DNA of 64,000 bases from Acanthococcus lagerstroemiae (taxonomy: Eukaryota; Arthropoda; Insecta; Hemiptera; Eriococcidae): positions 38,771,574-38,835,573 of the forward strand of contig CM063114.1 in the NCBI GenBank assembly GCA_031841125.1, given 5' to 3'. A program made the translations under genes and the position numbers. Position 1 is the stretch's first letter; each line of letters starts with the position of its first letter. Positions 23,021 to 34,608 of the stretch are shown piece by piece. The notes beneath the pieces were generated by a model, which was not told the DNA's origin, made no database searches, and saw nothing but the letters and a program-made list of their open reading frames with translations.

Positions 23021-25319
23021 ATGACCAGACCGAAAAGCAAGATCTTTAGAACAGGAACACGGAAGTCCAGCCGAATTCAACAGCAGTTAGCAGGTACGCT
23101 GAACTTAATTTATACCGCATCGTTAAATGTTCCTAGAACCGGAAGCTGCAGTCCGGAACTTTTAGAATCTTGTTCAGCTGCTGTACTCGAACCAAAGGCA
23201 ACTGATGCAACGCCATTAAATGTAGACTGCAAGGAATTCTCTTCAAATTTTAGTGGAGGAAAACAGAAGTCAACAACTAAAAAATGCTCAATTGCTCGAA
23301 AACCACCGAATAGTGAACGGGTCTCAGTTGAAAATACACAACAGTCGGCAGAAACTGACAGGGACAGAATTTTGAAGAGTTTTTCAGCAACGAATCCATC
23401 CGTTACATTCCCTATAACGAAAAGAAAGACATCGACTGCCAAGAAATCCTCATCTCTAACAACATTGTCAGATGAGCACAAACAAGGTGTAATTGAAAAC
23501 GTACGCCAGACTGCAGAGAGTGATAAGAAACGAATTTTAAGAAGTTTTTCAGAAACAAAAGCATCCGTCCCATTAATCACAACAAAACAGAAGACACCGA
23601 CTGGTACGAAATCTCTAACAGGATTACCAGAGCACAAACAACGCGAGGTTGGAAACGTACTACAATTAGCGAAGAGTGATAACATTTTCACAACGAATCC
23701 ATCCGACGTTTTCCTTAATGAAAGCAAAAGACCAAAATCGATTGCTGAGAAAGGCTCCCTTTCCCCAACACTATCAGATCAGAAACAAACTGTAGTTGAA
23801 AATGAACCGCTATCTGCAAAAAGTAATAAAAACCGAATGATAAGAAGTTTTCCTACAAAGATATCCCTCACTTCACTTGATGAAACTATCACCTCGCTAC
23901 CGAATCGCTCCGCTCTTTCTTAACAACTTGGTGAGGTCTTGTCCAATCAGCAAAAGTCCAAGAAGGAATAAATCAAAAATCTCGAAGCGTTTGTCATCGT
24001 TCCATCCGTTAAAAGGGTTGAATATTTCAAAGATTACTCCGGTGAAAAAAACAGAAAAAACTTCGGCATTACCTACTGTTTTAAAGACTGCCATGAATGC
24101 GATAAAACAACCCTCGAAAAAAACGAAAAAGGAACCAAGACTGAAGAGTAATGTAATTCACCCTGGAAATACGAACGTATGTGCCGATAAGCCGGAAGAG
24201 CCATTCATGGAGAACAGTGAAAATCCGCCCCAGTTAATAAGAGTTACCAAAATACGGACGAAAAAATTTGACCAGTCCTTCGAACGAATGAACATACCAC
24301 CAACACTGACACCAGCCACTAACATGTTTGAACCTCAGACTGAAGAGTCACCGTATCTAAAGAACAAGGAGGTGCCACCTATACTAACACCTATTACTGA
24401 CATATTTGCAGAGAAAACCCAAGAATTGCCGGATCCGAAATGCCATGCAATTTTGTCATCATTAATTGCAATCAAATCCTCAGAAAAAATGAAAAAAGAG
24501 CATTCACGTAAAGCAGCCAGAGCAACTTCAGTACAAATATCGACTAAAAAGTCACCCAAGAAACCAGAAAATAAAATTTCATCCTTATTAACAGATGAGA
24601 TTCCGCAATCGTCAGCAGACAATAAAAAACTTCCTAACAAGAGCAGTCCTGCAGATTTGCCAACGTCATCAAAAGAAATGAAGAAATCTAATGCGAAAGA
24701 AGTGGGAAAGCTAACTGGAAATCAAGAAGCAAATAAAACAACTATGTCTACTCCAGCGACAGCCCCAGAATCAGTGAAGAAACTGCCTAGTATCACAGGA
24801 AACGAATGGTTTTGTTCCTTGTTCGATACTGAAAAACTTTCTCTGAGTAAAATTGACGGTTGTTGTAAAGAGAATTATGCTGCTAGTTCGGTTCATGAGA
24901 ACATCTACATTGATAGTAGACCATTAGTAACGCAGGTGGCTGACTTGTGCTCATTGTTAAATGACTGCAAAGTGACTGATTCCGAGCACTTTGCGGATTT
25001 TAAATGCCAAAATTTTTCATTTTCGTCTCTGACGTTGGAAAGTACCGTGTGTGAAAAACTTCCTGGGTTCGAATCAAAAGCAGAGAATTGGAAATGTCAA
25101 GCCAGCTGGTCGGAAACAAATTCTGATGTGAACTATTACTTCTCACAACAGTCTTCAATGACCAGTTCCTTGAACTGGAGTCAAACATCGAGAAATTACA
25201 CTGATGATTTGGACTTGCAAAGTATCTTACGAGGAGTCACAAAAATTGCAAGAAGATTACCGTGTTACACCCCGCTGGATGAGAACTGGTACGATGGATT
25301 TGATCGGTGGGCCGATTGA
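23021..25319 (+). CDS. Unrecognised basic, repeat-bearing protein, apparent frameshift near 23.9 kb
   Basis: Two long plus-strand frames (23021-23923 and 23877-25319, together about 760 codons) overlap by 47 bp. No donor before the first stop was found, so a one-base frame change near 23880-23920 is the simplest link; programmed shifting or an assembly error is possible. The N-terminus MTRPKSKIFRTGTRKSSRIQ is highly basic, suggesting a nuclear protein. About residues 100-290 hold four decaying repeats of about 50 residues, with cores such as RILKSFSATNPSV, RILRSFSETKASV and RMIRSFPTKISLT, each ended by a DEHKQ/PEHKQ/DQKQ-like element. The second frame is Lys/Ser/Pro-rich, and the last 150 residues are acidic, ending in ENWYDGFDRWAD. 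I do not recognise the family. It is head to head with the BOD1-like gene. Confidence 0.7.
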
Positions 25320-25464
25320 AACTGTGATTTTTCTCTCATTAATCTACTGTAATTTAATGCACGAGTACCTAATTTCTAATGTTGATTCTATAAGTATTCT
25401 AAATTTTTGTTTCATGTAGGCGTACATACGTTATTATTTTTTGTACTTGAGGTGAACATGCACG

Positions 25465-25582
25465 AATAAAAAAGTTAATATAACTACAAACTGCAGCAGA
25501 ATACCTGCACTAAATATTATAATTTTGTTTATTGTTTATAGGTACTCAGTATTTTGCGCTTGTCCGATGAGACACGAATAAA
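25465..25582 (+). terminator. Duplicated polyadenylation-type signal
   Basis: Two copies of CACGAATAAAAAAGTTAAT (AATAAA at 25465 and 25577) lie 112 bp apart, 150-260 bp after the stop of the plus-strand gene. The exact repetition of the flanks suggests a small tandem duplication of the 3' end signal. Confidence 0.5.
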
Positions 25583-26139
25583 AAAGTTAATTTGAATTGT
25601 GACAGTAACACTAAATTAATACTGAAAACTATTTTGCATTTCATAGAATAAAATTGTTTTACGGTATAGGTATGTTCCATCAGTATGTACGCATACTTTA
25701 CCACCAGTTGGTACAAGCTCAAAAAAATTCTTTCAAACATGTCGATAAAAAAAACCGACTAGTCGAAATTTAAATTTCATCACTTCATGGTCACAATACT
25801 GTGGTCGAATTTTATACATGATTTGACGCAAAAGTTAAGTCACCATAATGACATTCACATTTGGATAGTATTCCAAATGGAAGTAGATGCAAAATTCAAC
25901 ACACCTTTCGCTATAGAATATCAATATTTATTATTATTATTATTATTCTCAAACACACATCGAATTGATTGAAAAATTTAACAAATTTACAAATATGAGA
26001 ACATATTTAAAATGTAATGACATACTGACAGTTTAGGGACGATTTTCTAAGGGCAGTTAATATATGTGAACAAATAACGGCTCAGCACACTACATAGATA
26101 AGACATACAAGTTACAAACTGCTAAACAGAAAATGATAT

Positions 26140-28791
26140 TTACAAATATCCAACGCTAAGCAGCTCGTCCCAGTTAATATTTTCTTCAAACACTTCCTGT
26201 TGCACCCATAGATGGTAATGTTTCTTAAATTCGTCCGTCAGTTCTACTTCAGAAGCCAAAACGCTCGTTATATTTACATCCAATGTACAGTAATCCACAT
26301 CGTCATTTTGCGAAAAATATCTTCGGTTATTGAACTCATCAACCGCAGACCTGAGAGCACATTCTTCAGCTTGGAAATCCCAAGGTCTCGCATCGATGTC
26401 ATTACCATAGGCCCAGTCATCGTTCAGCCTATGGCGGACTTTCTGATAAATGGCACTAATTATCTTCATGTTCGCTTTTCTCCACAAACGTCCTAGATAT
26501 TTCGTTTGCATTTTCAGCAGTTTCAATATATACAGCTGCATCATCGCGTGTCTCACTTTCAATGTACGCTTCAATATCGGCGCCGACTTGAACACCACCA
26601 GCATCATGATACGTGAATGCTTCCACTTGGTCACCTTGTTCAATACTCGCAGTAAATTGATGCAGGAAAACACGTTACGCCAGCAGCACTGCTGATTATC
26701 GCCGATTTCCAAACTCTCGGATGTCAACTCTGGCTGGTCACCAATAACGCATGATGGAAAATCTAAAATAGGGATGACATTCTTTGCGCTAACGTATGCG
26801 CTTATGTTTTGATTAAAGAACTTCAATATGAGAGGAATACAATTAGCGAAAACTAAATACTGGGAGAGGAATTCAAACTGATAGACATGATTCAGCTTGA
26901 AGTGTTTCAACAGCAAAAGCAGAATCGCGGAGACTGCTTTAACAATGATTTCCTTATGCCGATTCACATCTGTGCCCAATTTCATCGATTGTAAAACGGT
27001 CATTGGCATTTCTTCAGGTAAAACGTCGGCCATGATGTTGATAGAATCGGTTTTCGTTTTCGAGGTCGGAGCAGCCGCCAACAAAACTTTCAACAAAGCG
27101 ATGATATTTTGCTGCATATTCGGTAGCATTGCTTGATACAAGGTCTCGGTAGAATTCAACGGGATTTCATTTTCTTTCTGCGAGATCGGGTACTTGGAGA
27201 TGTTTTCCTCTCGTTCCATTTGCACGTCGCTGAGTGATATGTACACGTAACGTTTCAACACTTTTACGCCTTCGTGTATCGGCTGCGGGAGACCAATCAA
27301 AGTTTCTCGATCTTCCGGCAATGTGAACCCGACAAATTTCAGTCTCACGTGGTCTAGGAATGCATCCAGATCTTTCTGTCTGATTTTAGGTACCCATGGC
27401 AGTCCTTTCCCGGAAGGCACATGCGTAGAATCCGTTAAATTTTGCGGCAGATTATTTAGTTCTTCGTTTATCGGGTTGTTCGAGGTTTCCTCGCGGCTCT
27501 CTTCATCTGTGCTATGAATTTCGTAATTGTCAGCGGTACTTTCAGAACTGCTGGCGGAAACACCGCTATCATCTGCATTTCCACCGTCAAAATTATCATT
27601 ATCCTTAGCATCCATACCATCGGTGCTGCCTTCGCCTTCGCTGCCAGAATTATCACTATTATTTTTACCAGTGCTGATGTCAGAAATGTTTCCAGCGGCG
27701 CTGTTATTCATCTGGTCGTCGTAGTCTTCTTCGTCCATAGGAACGCCTTCATACTCCATACCCAGCGTCTCGTCCAGCGAACTCTGCTTGATTAAACTCC
27801 TTCGTAGTTGTCTACTGGCGCGTTTGTCATGCGGCGCTTGATCATAACCATCTCCACCACCGGCCGGCGGAGACGACGCTCGCATCGTCTTAACAACGTC
27901 GATAGTATCTTCCAAAAATTTCTCCAAGCCAGCTTCCGATCTCTTGACCACTTTCATCTTTTTCAATTCTTCGGAGCCGCCTAGAGAGAATAAGAGTAAC
28001 TTCCAAATGAGCAGTAATACCTTTTTGATAGGATAATGGGGCGCACTACCTCCACAGAATCGTGTAACCATGCTAAACAACTTCACGGACAGCAATTCTT
28101 CTCCGATCGGATTGCATATTTCATAGAGAAATTCATTTCTTACGGCGATATTTTCTTCACATTCGTCGTCAGTGATCGTCCTAATGATTTCGACAAATAC
28201 GTACAAAACGCTAAGAATTACTCGAAGTTCGGTGGAATCGTTGATATTAACGGAAACCTTACGCTGAATGGCCACTGAGCAAACATCAGCTTCTGCGAAA
28301 AATAGCTCCATAAACGCGCTGAACACGCCATACCTGTATAGAAGTATGACATTTTCTTTAGCATTTGTCTGCTGCTCGATATCGGATTGGCATTCGGCCC
28401 AGCAACCTTGCAACAAATACAAAAAGCATCGACAGCATTTCAAACGCACGTTTTTATCCAGAACGTCCATCTGATCGAGCAACGTAACGATTACGTTGCT
28501 TTTTTCAGTGCAAGACAACCCCTTCCAACACGGTTTCAGTTTCAATAATTCCATGTAATCTTCGAACGCCTTTACATTGAGCTGGAACTCCGGTTGCTCG
28601 GTGTAACTATACAGCTCGGCGATTTCGTTAGGCTGAGTATCCGAATCAGCATACCCGAAATCCAGATTAGGATAGTCATGATTCTCCTGATCTGAATCTT
28701 GCGTTTGTCGAGAAAATAGGTCTTTCAGCTTCACTACATTCTTCGTACCGTTCCGGTAGCTGTCTACATCTGAGAAATTGTAATCGTTCAT
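26140..28791 (-). CDS. Strip: Striatin-interacting protein (STRIP/FAM40), intronless
   Basis: Known role: core scaffold of the STRIPAK phosphatase-kinase complex, affecting Hippo signalling, endosome traffic and cytoskeleton. One uninterrupted 883-codon frame covers the whole family length (human STRIP1 837). The N1221 domain spans roughly residues 50-330 (PEFQLNVKAFEDYMELLKLK, LLYRYGVFSAFMELFF). An acidic Asp/Ser/Asn insert lies near 340-450. DUF3402 runs from LPWVPKIRQKDLDAFLDHV to the end (AAPTSKTKTDSINIMADVLP, KHFKLNHVYQFEFLSQYLVF, HRLNDDWAYGNDIDARPWDF), ending NWDELLSVGYL. The start follows a stop-containing leader. No introns, unlike its neighbours; no poly-A relic or target duplication was recognised, so intron loss or an old retrocopy both remain possible. 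Confidence 0.95.
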   Translation of the reverse strand: MNDYNFSDVDSYRNGTKNVVKLKDLFSRQTQDSDQENHDYPNLDFGYADSDTQPNEIAELYSYTEQPEFQLNVKAFEDYMELLKLKPCWKGLSCTEKSNVIVTLLDQMDVLDKNVRLKCCRCFLYLLQGCWAECQSDIEQQTNAKENVILLYRYGVFSAFMELFFAEADVCSVAIQRKVSVNINDSTELRVILSVLYVFVEIIRTITDDECEENIAVRNEFLYEICNPIGEELLSVKLFSMVTRFCGGSAPHYPIKKVLLLIWKLLLFSLGGSEELKKMKVVKRSEAGLEKFLEDTIDVVKTMRASSPPAGGGDGYDQAPHDKRASRQLRRSLIKQSSLDETLGMEYEGVPMDEEDYDDQMNNSAAGNISDISTGKNNSDNSGSEGEGSTDGMDAKDNDNFDGGNADDSGVSASSSESTADNYEIHSTDEESREETSNNPINEELNNLPQNLTDSTHVPSGKGLPWVPKIRQKDLDAFLDHVRLKFVGFTLPEDRETLIGLPQPIHEGVKVLKRYVYISLSDVQMEREENISKYPISQKENEIPLNSTETLYQAMLPNMQQNIIALLKVLLAAAPTSKTKTDSINIMADVLPEEMPMTVLQSMKLGTDVNRHKEIIVKAVSAILLLLLKHFKLNHVYQFEFLSQYLVFANCIPLILKFFNQNISAYVSAKNVIPILDFPSCVIGDQPELTSESLEIGDNQQCCWRNVFSCINLLRVLNKVTKWKHSRIMMLVVFKSAPILKRTLKVRHAMMQLYILKLLKMQTKYLGRLWRKANMKIISAIYQKVRHRLNDDWAYGNDIDARPWDFQAEECALRSAVDEFNNRRYFSQNDDVDYCTLDVNITSVLASEVELTDEFKKHYHLWVQQEVFEENINWDELLSVGYL

Positions 28792-31700
28792 GATGGTCCG
28801 TAAATTTAAATACTACATGGAGTTGACTCTACGAACCCATTGATGGTTTGAAGACAATGGCACCGGTGGCAGATTGGCGAAGTTTCTGTTTTGGAGTAAT
28901 ACAGGAAGTTGATACAGCGAAGAAACCAGAGAAGAATTACGACATTAACTGTGTATCATAAATCGCAAGAATGTGCGTTTAATGTTTGAGGATAATGAAC
29001 GAAATTGTCGAAAATTTAAAACTAGTATCATTATGCGAAGATGAATATACAATGTAAACAGCTGAAAATGATAAGAGAACAAGAAGAAGACAAATCGAGG
29101 AACACGCATGCATGATAGAATTAGAACAGACCTTAAATAAGAAAAGGCTTAAGTCCTTTTTGATGTGAATGAACGTTTATTCATACACATTCAAGGGCAC
29201 AAGGCACAAAACGATTCAACGTTCAAACCAATTACGAAAAAAATTACCTAAATGCAGATGAATTTTAGGTATTTTTTCCAAGACATTATATCATTGAAGG
29301 ACAGTGCTACCAGACCCAAATTTCTGCATTTCTCTGAATTTCAAAAATGTTGAGATATATAAGTTAAAATCCCAAGGTATTTTCACGATTTTTATCCGGA
29401 TTTCTTCGAATTTCTTTGGAAAAATAATATAAAGAATCCTAAATTTCAGCTTTCTTTACCATCAAGGACAGTATTTTCCAAGACTAGACAGTACCTAACC
29501 GTGTATTTTGGCGGTAAACCTTTCCTAACTCATCGTAACCTGCGATCTTCCATGAATTCGACCAGATGGAGACAGCTAATTTCTGTGTTAGTGTGCCTGT
29601 GTTGGTACAGCTACCACAGGACATGTGTTGCGTCATCTAAGTGTAACCCTATCCATTTTTCAATGTCATTGGAAAAGAGATCTAATGAACATATAGCTTT
29701 AGGTCTTTTTCACTGGACAATTTGAATGACTTATAGTCCTGTTTTACCCTACATGCTGAATCTTGTTTTTCTGTACCCTAGACCCGGTAAAATGGAAGCG
29801 GGAGTATTGCAATCGGCCATTTCGAAAAATCAGTTTGCGTTTTTCGACAGTTATCAACCTGTTACAGAAAGGATATTCGGGTTGAATATTTCAGTTTAAA
29901 ATGGATTAGAAACTGCTTTATTTTCAGCATCTTTGCCTTCAAGAAAACAATGTTTAGTGAAATATGCGTTGAATGAACACACAGTTAGGTCTCGGCTCTG
30001 ACTTGGAAGTATTTTTGGATACTGTATATTGGGTAAGTAATATTAGTAGTAATATGCGAAAACTGGGTAATAATTTCGCGATTATGTATTCTCGTAAGCT
30101 TCTACAAGTCGGATTTTCACCTACTCCCGCAACATAGGCCGGTATTAAGTCAGGTTAGATGCTCAGCCCCTCAGTGGTTTAATTCGATGATTGAAATTTG
30201 TTCTGGAGAGGAAGATGAATATAAAGATCGTTCAAGTTCGTTGTCAAATCTGTTGTTCTCTTGCAATACCTACATTTGAGAATTTTGTGGGCTTTATGAC
30301 ACCATATCTTGCAAAATATAGTACATTGAGCGCTTTTTTCACCAACCATGGAATGAGGATGATATTCTTGTTGATTCTTATTAACGTTTGGTGGAGGAAA
30401 TTGACATTGCGCTCTAACGGAAAATAGATACGCTTTTTCATGAGAACTGAACGTCAACTTCCTTGCGTATAGTTATGAATGAGAATCAAAAAGTATATTA
30501 TCCTAGGTCGATCCATGGGTCATCACTCTTCGGAATTGAAGTGTGAGACAATTTCTTGATGAAGTTAGAAGAAACCCTGGAGTTGTGTATCTGCCAAATT
30601 GAAATCAGTGGAGTCTCAGATATGATTGTATTCGCATAAAAGATTCTTATCACTTAAGTATTTAGTTAGTTTGGTAAAGTAGATACATACATATTTTCCG
30701 GTGATTGATGATCCGTTAAAAATAAAATGTATGTTATAGTATAGTTCGAAAAATTGCGATGACTTATAATGAAGTGTGACATTCAGTTGAATATGGGTAT
30801 AAAAGTAGGTAACTAAAATAGCGTGTTGTATTTTACTTGTGGGTGTAAAAAAACCTCGTAGGTAATATGTTTTGATACTTCTATAAGTCATCCGTAAACC
30901 CTTTGAATTTGCATTCACTTAAATAGAATGAGTTCAGTTTTATCTATTAGCATTCCTGTATCAGCGCTAAATTAGAATTCATAATTTTTTGACGGAGTGC
31001 AGATTTTATTGCATTTATCGTCGTTGTTAATGTTAGAGAAGACCACTCGCGACAATACTGCGTTTTCTGCGGAAGTTCTCTTATAATTCCAAGTTTACAA
31101 GATAGGTACTTAGTCAGAGTAAACACAATCTGTTCCTGTTGTGATCTCAATGGGCATCTCATCACTGGACGACTCATATTTCTCCAAACAAATGTAGTAT
31201 ATTATGCACTTCAAAAGGCTTTGACACTCAAAACTTGCTTCGTTAGTGTTTTGTTGGTGTAAAAGTTCATAATTGTCTTGATTGTCAAGATTACTGGCAT
31301 CAGTATAGTGGGTAGTTTTGTGAAATTGGAGCTTCTCATTCATAAGAATTGTGGTACCCAACAAATCACAGTTTTTCTAAGAATAGGTACTTTTAAGAAT
31401 AGACTAGTAGCTCGCGGAATATGTCACACTCTACTTACTAGTCCATTCAATTCAAAATCATAAAATAAGAAAATGTTGTACCTGAATCTAGAATAAAAGT
31501 TCTATCAGTAGTTTTCAGTTTGTACCTACAGGTAATTAATTACATTTTTATATTTTCAGGAATAACCAAGCAGACCTGAAGAGAAACATCGATGAATATG
31601 TGAATGGACAGTACCGACTGTACTCAAGTTTATGAAGAATTGTGCTAGTTATTTTTTTGAGAAATGGGATGGAAAAAATTTGCAATTGAAAGTACCTCAA

Positions 31701-32932
31701 TTTTATGACTTATGTCGAGTAATTATAATGCTGACTGTAAAGGTAACCAATTTGGTATGTCGGGGAAAAAATAACTAGAGCTCGAATGTTCATGCATAGC
31801 CTCTGTATCAAAAAATCTGCCCCATGTTAACCCTGACTCACTTAATTTTTAAATAGGTCTCTGAGTACTGTTGCCGCCGTACGCACTGAAAATTGACAAG
31901 AAATTTTGAGAGTTCGCCACCTAAAGTATGTAAACGAACAAGCTGCCCTGAGGAGTGCCTGCAATAATGTGATATTTGCTGAACAAAGTCTTGGGAGGCA
32001 GTTTAGTGTAATGGTCATTTCTAGTTTTCTTTTGGTCTTTCGTTTAGATATCTACAGTTTAGTAATTTTTAGACTTTTGTGATTCCATGGTCTTTGATTT
32101 TTATTGTACATTTAGCCAATATTGACGGTATGGACATCCGGGCTCTATTGTCACTCTTTAAAGAAAGCTAATGTTTTCGCATCTTCAGAGGATTTTCTTC
32201 TGTATAGTTAGTCTTCTTGTCTGCAAAAAGCAAAGGTATGAATGAATTACCTCCATTGGATTGTGCAGGACTTTCAATTTCAAGTTTGTTTTTTTTTCTT
32301 TATATATCTTGAAGTGCGGTTGTTCGCGATTTCCCTCGTATTCGGCTCGCGTTTCCTATGTGGGTAAAGATCTCAGTTCTTGAAATCGAATTTGAATTCA
32401 GTGCGTATTTTCGCGGTTTTCCGATTTCGCGTTCGCGTTAAAATTCACATTAAGCCAGTTTTTTGCTCGCGTAGATCTCCAAGAGTTCCTGTCGGTAAGT
32501 CTGTTTCGATTTTTACGTATTCAGCAACACGCCCCCCCCCACCCGCCATTTATTTTCTTTTTAAATGATGTATCGAATAATATATTTATTGGTCTATTAA
32601 TTTGACCTACCAATAATTTAATCTTGGCAACTCATTACCGTAAAATAATTTTGAAATTCCAACAGAACGAATAATGATTTCATTGTATGATGTATCGTAC
32701 CGATTTCTCAATAATGCTGTTTCTAATGGTAAATAATGAATTCTTTTTAAACGTAAGCACCCATAGTTTTTGATACTGAAGTATTTTACATCCTTTTCTC
32801 CCTGTAGATTGTGCTGTTGCTGGTAGATGGTGGCGGGTAAATAATATAAGATATAATGGATATAAACTTGTTTGGTTTCTAAGTTGTGATGCAACAGTTC
32901 TTTCTTTTTTTGATATCTTGAGCAAGCAGTAA

Positions 32933-33055
32933 TATGAAGTGATTTTCAAATTTGAATCGGTTTTTTGTGCTGTGAAGTGATTTTCATGTTTGAATTGGTT
33001 ATCTTTTTGTAATGTGAAGTGATTTTCATGTTTGAATCTGTTTTGTTTTATGAGA
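32933..33055. repeat. Three-copy tandem repeat, about 45-50 bp
   Basis: The unit GAAGTGATTTTCATGTTTGA occurs three times (near 32936, 32977 and 33017), with variable T-rich spacers. The minus-strand open frame over it merely repeats FKHENHFT. Confidence 0.7.
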
Positions 33056-33479
33056 ATATTCAACTTTATTCTACAGAGTATGATAGTGAGTACATTTTTT
33101 ATTTGCATTCATTATCTGTATAGTATTTCCTAATATGAGATAGATAATTTATGCATTTCCCAGCTTTTAGACCGTAATTTCTAATGAATTGAAAGCTATT
33201 ATTCGTTACACTATTAATCTTTCTCTCTTCTTTTACTTTTTAGCTGTGCAAAGAGCTCAACACTGTTCCTGTGCAGAAACACATCTTCTATTGACGAAGA
33301 ATATTTAAACAAAATAACTGATTACGAATCAAGCTAAAGGTGAAACATCTGTACATGCACTTCTCCAACTAACATTAATTATTATATATATATTTTATAT
33401 TATGGGAGGCATTGGTGGTGGTACTGAAGTTCAAAGTGAATTGGTTCTTCCCCTTTTAAATAGTTTTGGAAGGGTGGTA

Positions 33480-33715
33480 ATACACTCATGTCGGATCAAA
33501 AAACGTCTTTCAAAATTGAATTCAAAGGTCTCGAAAACCAATAAATTGAGTACAGACTCATGGTAATTACCATTACTTTGCGAGAGCCCCTTGAGGTAGG
33601 ACTAGAACCCAATTTAGTGAAACCTCAGTGGATTCGGGCTGCTCAAAGCGGTGGCGCGCTGTTGTCGTTTACCTCTGTAACCCTGATCGTGGGGAGTATT
33701 TCATTTACAGGCATA
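33480..33715. repeat. Single unit of the 13.3 kb satellite-like family
   Basis: Shares the ordered motifs of the 13270-13660 array in the same orientation and is likewise followed by a CATTTACAG-type sequence, so the repeat is dispersed as well as tandem. Confidence 0.55.
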
Positions 33716-34608
33716 TGAAGAAATTTCAAAATATTATGAAAACAAAAGCGTTTATCAAAACAATGAATAGAACAAAATTTATAGTACATAAAATTTCTCT
33801 TCCATTGAGTCCATTTTTATTTCAATCTGATAAATTGTTTCTAAATTGTGTAGGGTTTTAGTTGTTCCTTTTTTTCACGTCCTTAAAATTGTAGAAGGCG
33901 ACTCTTCCGCGTCGACAGTCCGATTTGAACCAACCACTTTTAACCCTGGGTATGTTGGATAGGTTGCTCACGTAACCGACAGTGCAGCCAGATTTTGAAG
34001 GGAAACAAAATTGTATCCCAGCAATCGGTAGATATCCATATTAGGAAATTGGCCATTTTAGAACTCCTCACCTTAAATATGTACAACAGTTTTCATGTTT
34101 TCTGGTTCCTCAAGATTTGTTGATACACTTTCAGTGACTAACATATGAAGAAGAATCATCAACAATGAGTACCTGCATGTTAAATTTGACAGCCTTCACA
34201 TATTGAGGTTTGAATACTTTGCCCTCTCGCTTTACTCTGATGTATACGAACTGAGAGTTTCCATATCATATATCTATGGTTTTATGTAGTTAATGCTCGA
34301 AGCTCATATTATCCACATAATACGCAAATGAAAACTTGACAGAAAAGGTATGCTAGGTATAGGTATATAATGAAGGAATATATATTACATAGTATACTCC
34401 GCGAAACTGTTTCAGTATCGCTTACAAGTTACAAATGTCTGTTATAAAGGTAGCGGAATATAGGCCATTTGTACAGTGTAAATCTATAGAGGTAATAGTT
34501 ACCATAAAGTCCATTACAAATTTGGCTCTGTTGAATAACCAGCGTAGCGCTGAAACTAAAATATCTACCTAGGTAGATGGATCACAGCAAGCTATGAGAG
34601 GCTGTCCC

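Larger units (their letters stand above)
28792..34608. other. Gene-poor intergenic stretch
   Basis: No exon chain or recognisable protein is seen on either strand across 5.8 kb. Locally GC-richer sequence with a good GGTAAGTCTG donor at 32493 could be an untranslated first exon of an unknown plus-strand transcript. A short frame starting MAPVADWRSFCFG at 28859, divergent from STRIP, is too short to call. Repeats inside are listed separately. Confidence 0.45.

Noticed and set aside
23110..23727. 205-codon minus-strand frame
   Set aside because: Antisense to the repeat region of the unknown plus-strand gene; its apparent repeats simply mirror that gene.
28859..28963. Short plus-strand frame starting MAPVADWRSFCFG
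   Set aside because: Only 34 codons. A GTATCA donor is possible but no following exon could be linked, so it is left unannotated.
30179..30457. Minus-strand frame with CKIWCHKAHKILKCRYC, zinc-finger-like
   Set aside because: Cys/His spacing fits no finger class I know. No splice borders or neighbours support a gene, and an antisense frame of similar length exists.
33061..33300. Possible acceptor and exon after TTTTACTTTTTAG at 33242
   Set aside because: The following sequence meets stops in all frames quickly and cannot be tied to the donor at 32493. At most it is untranslated exon.
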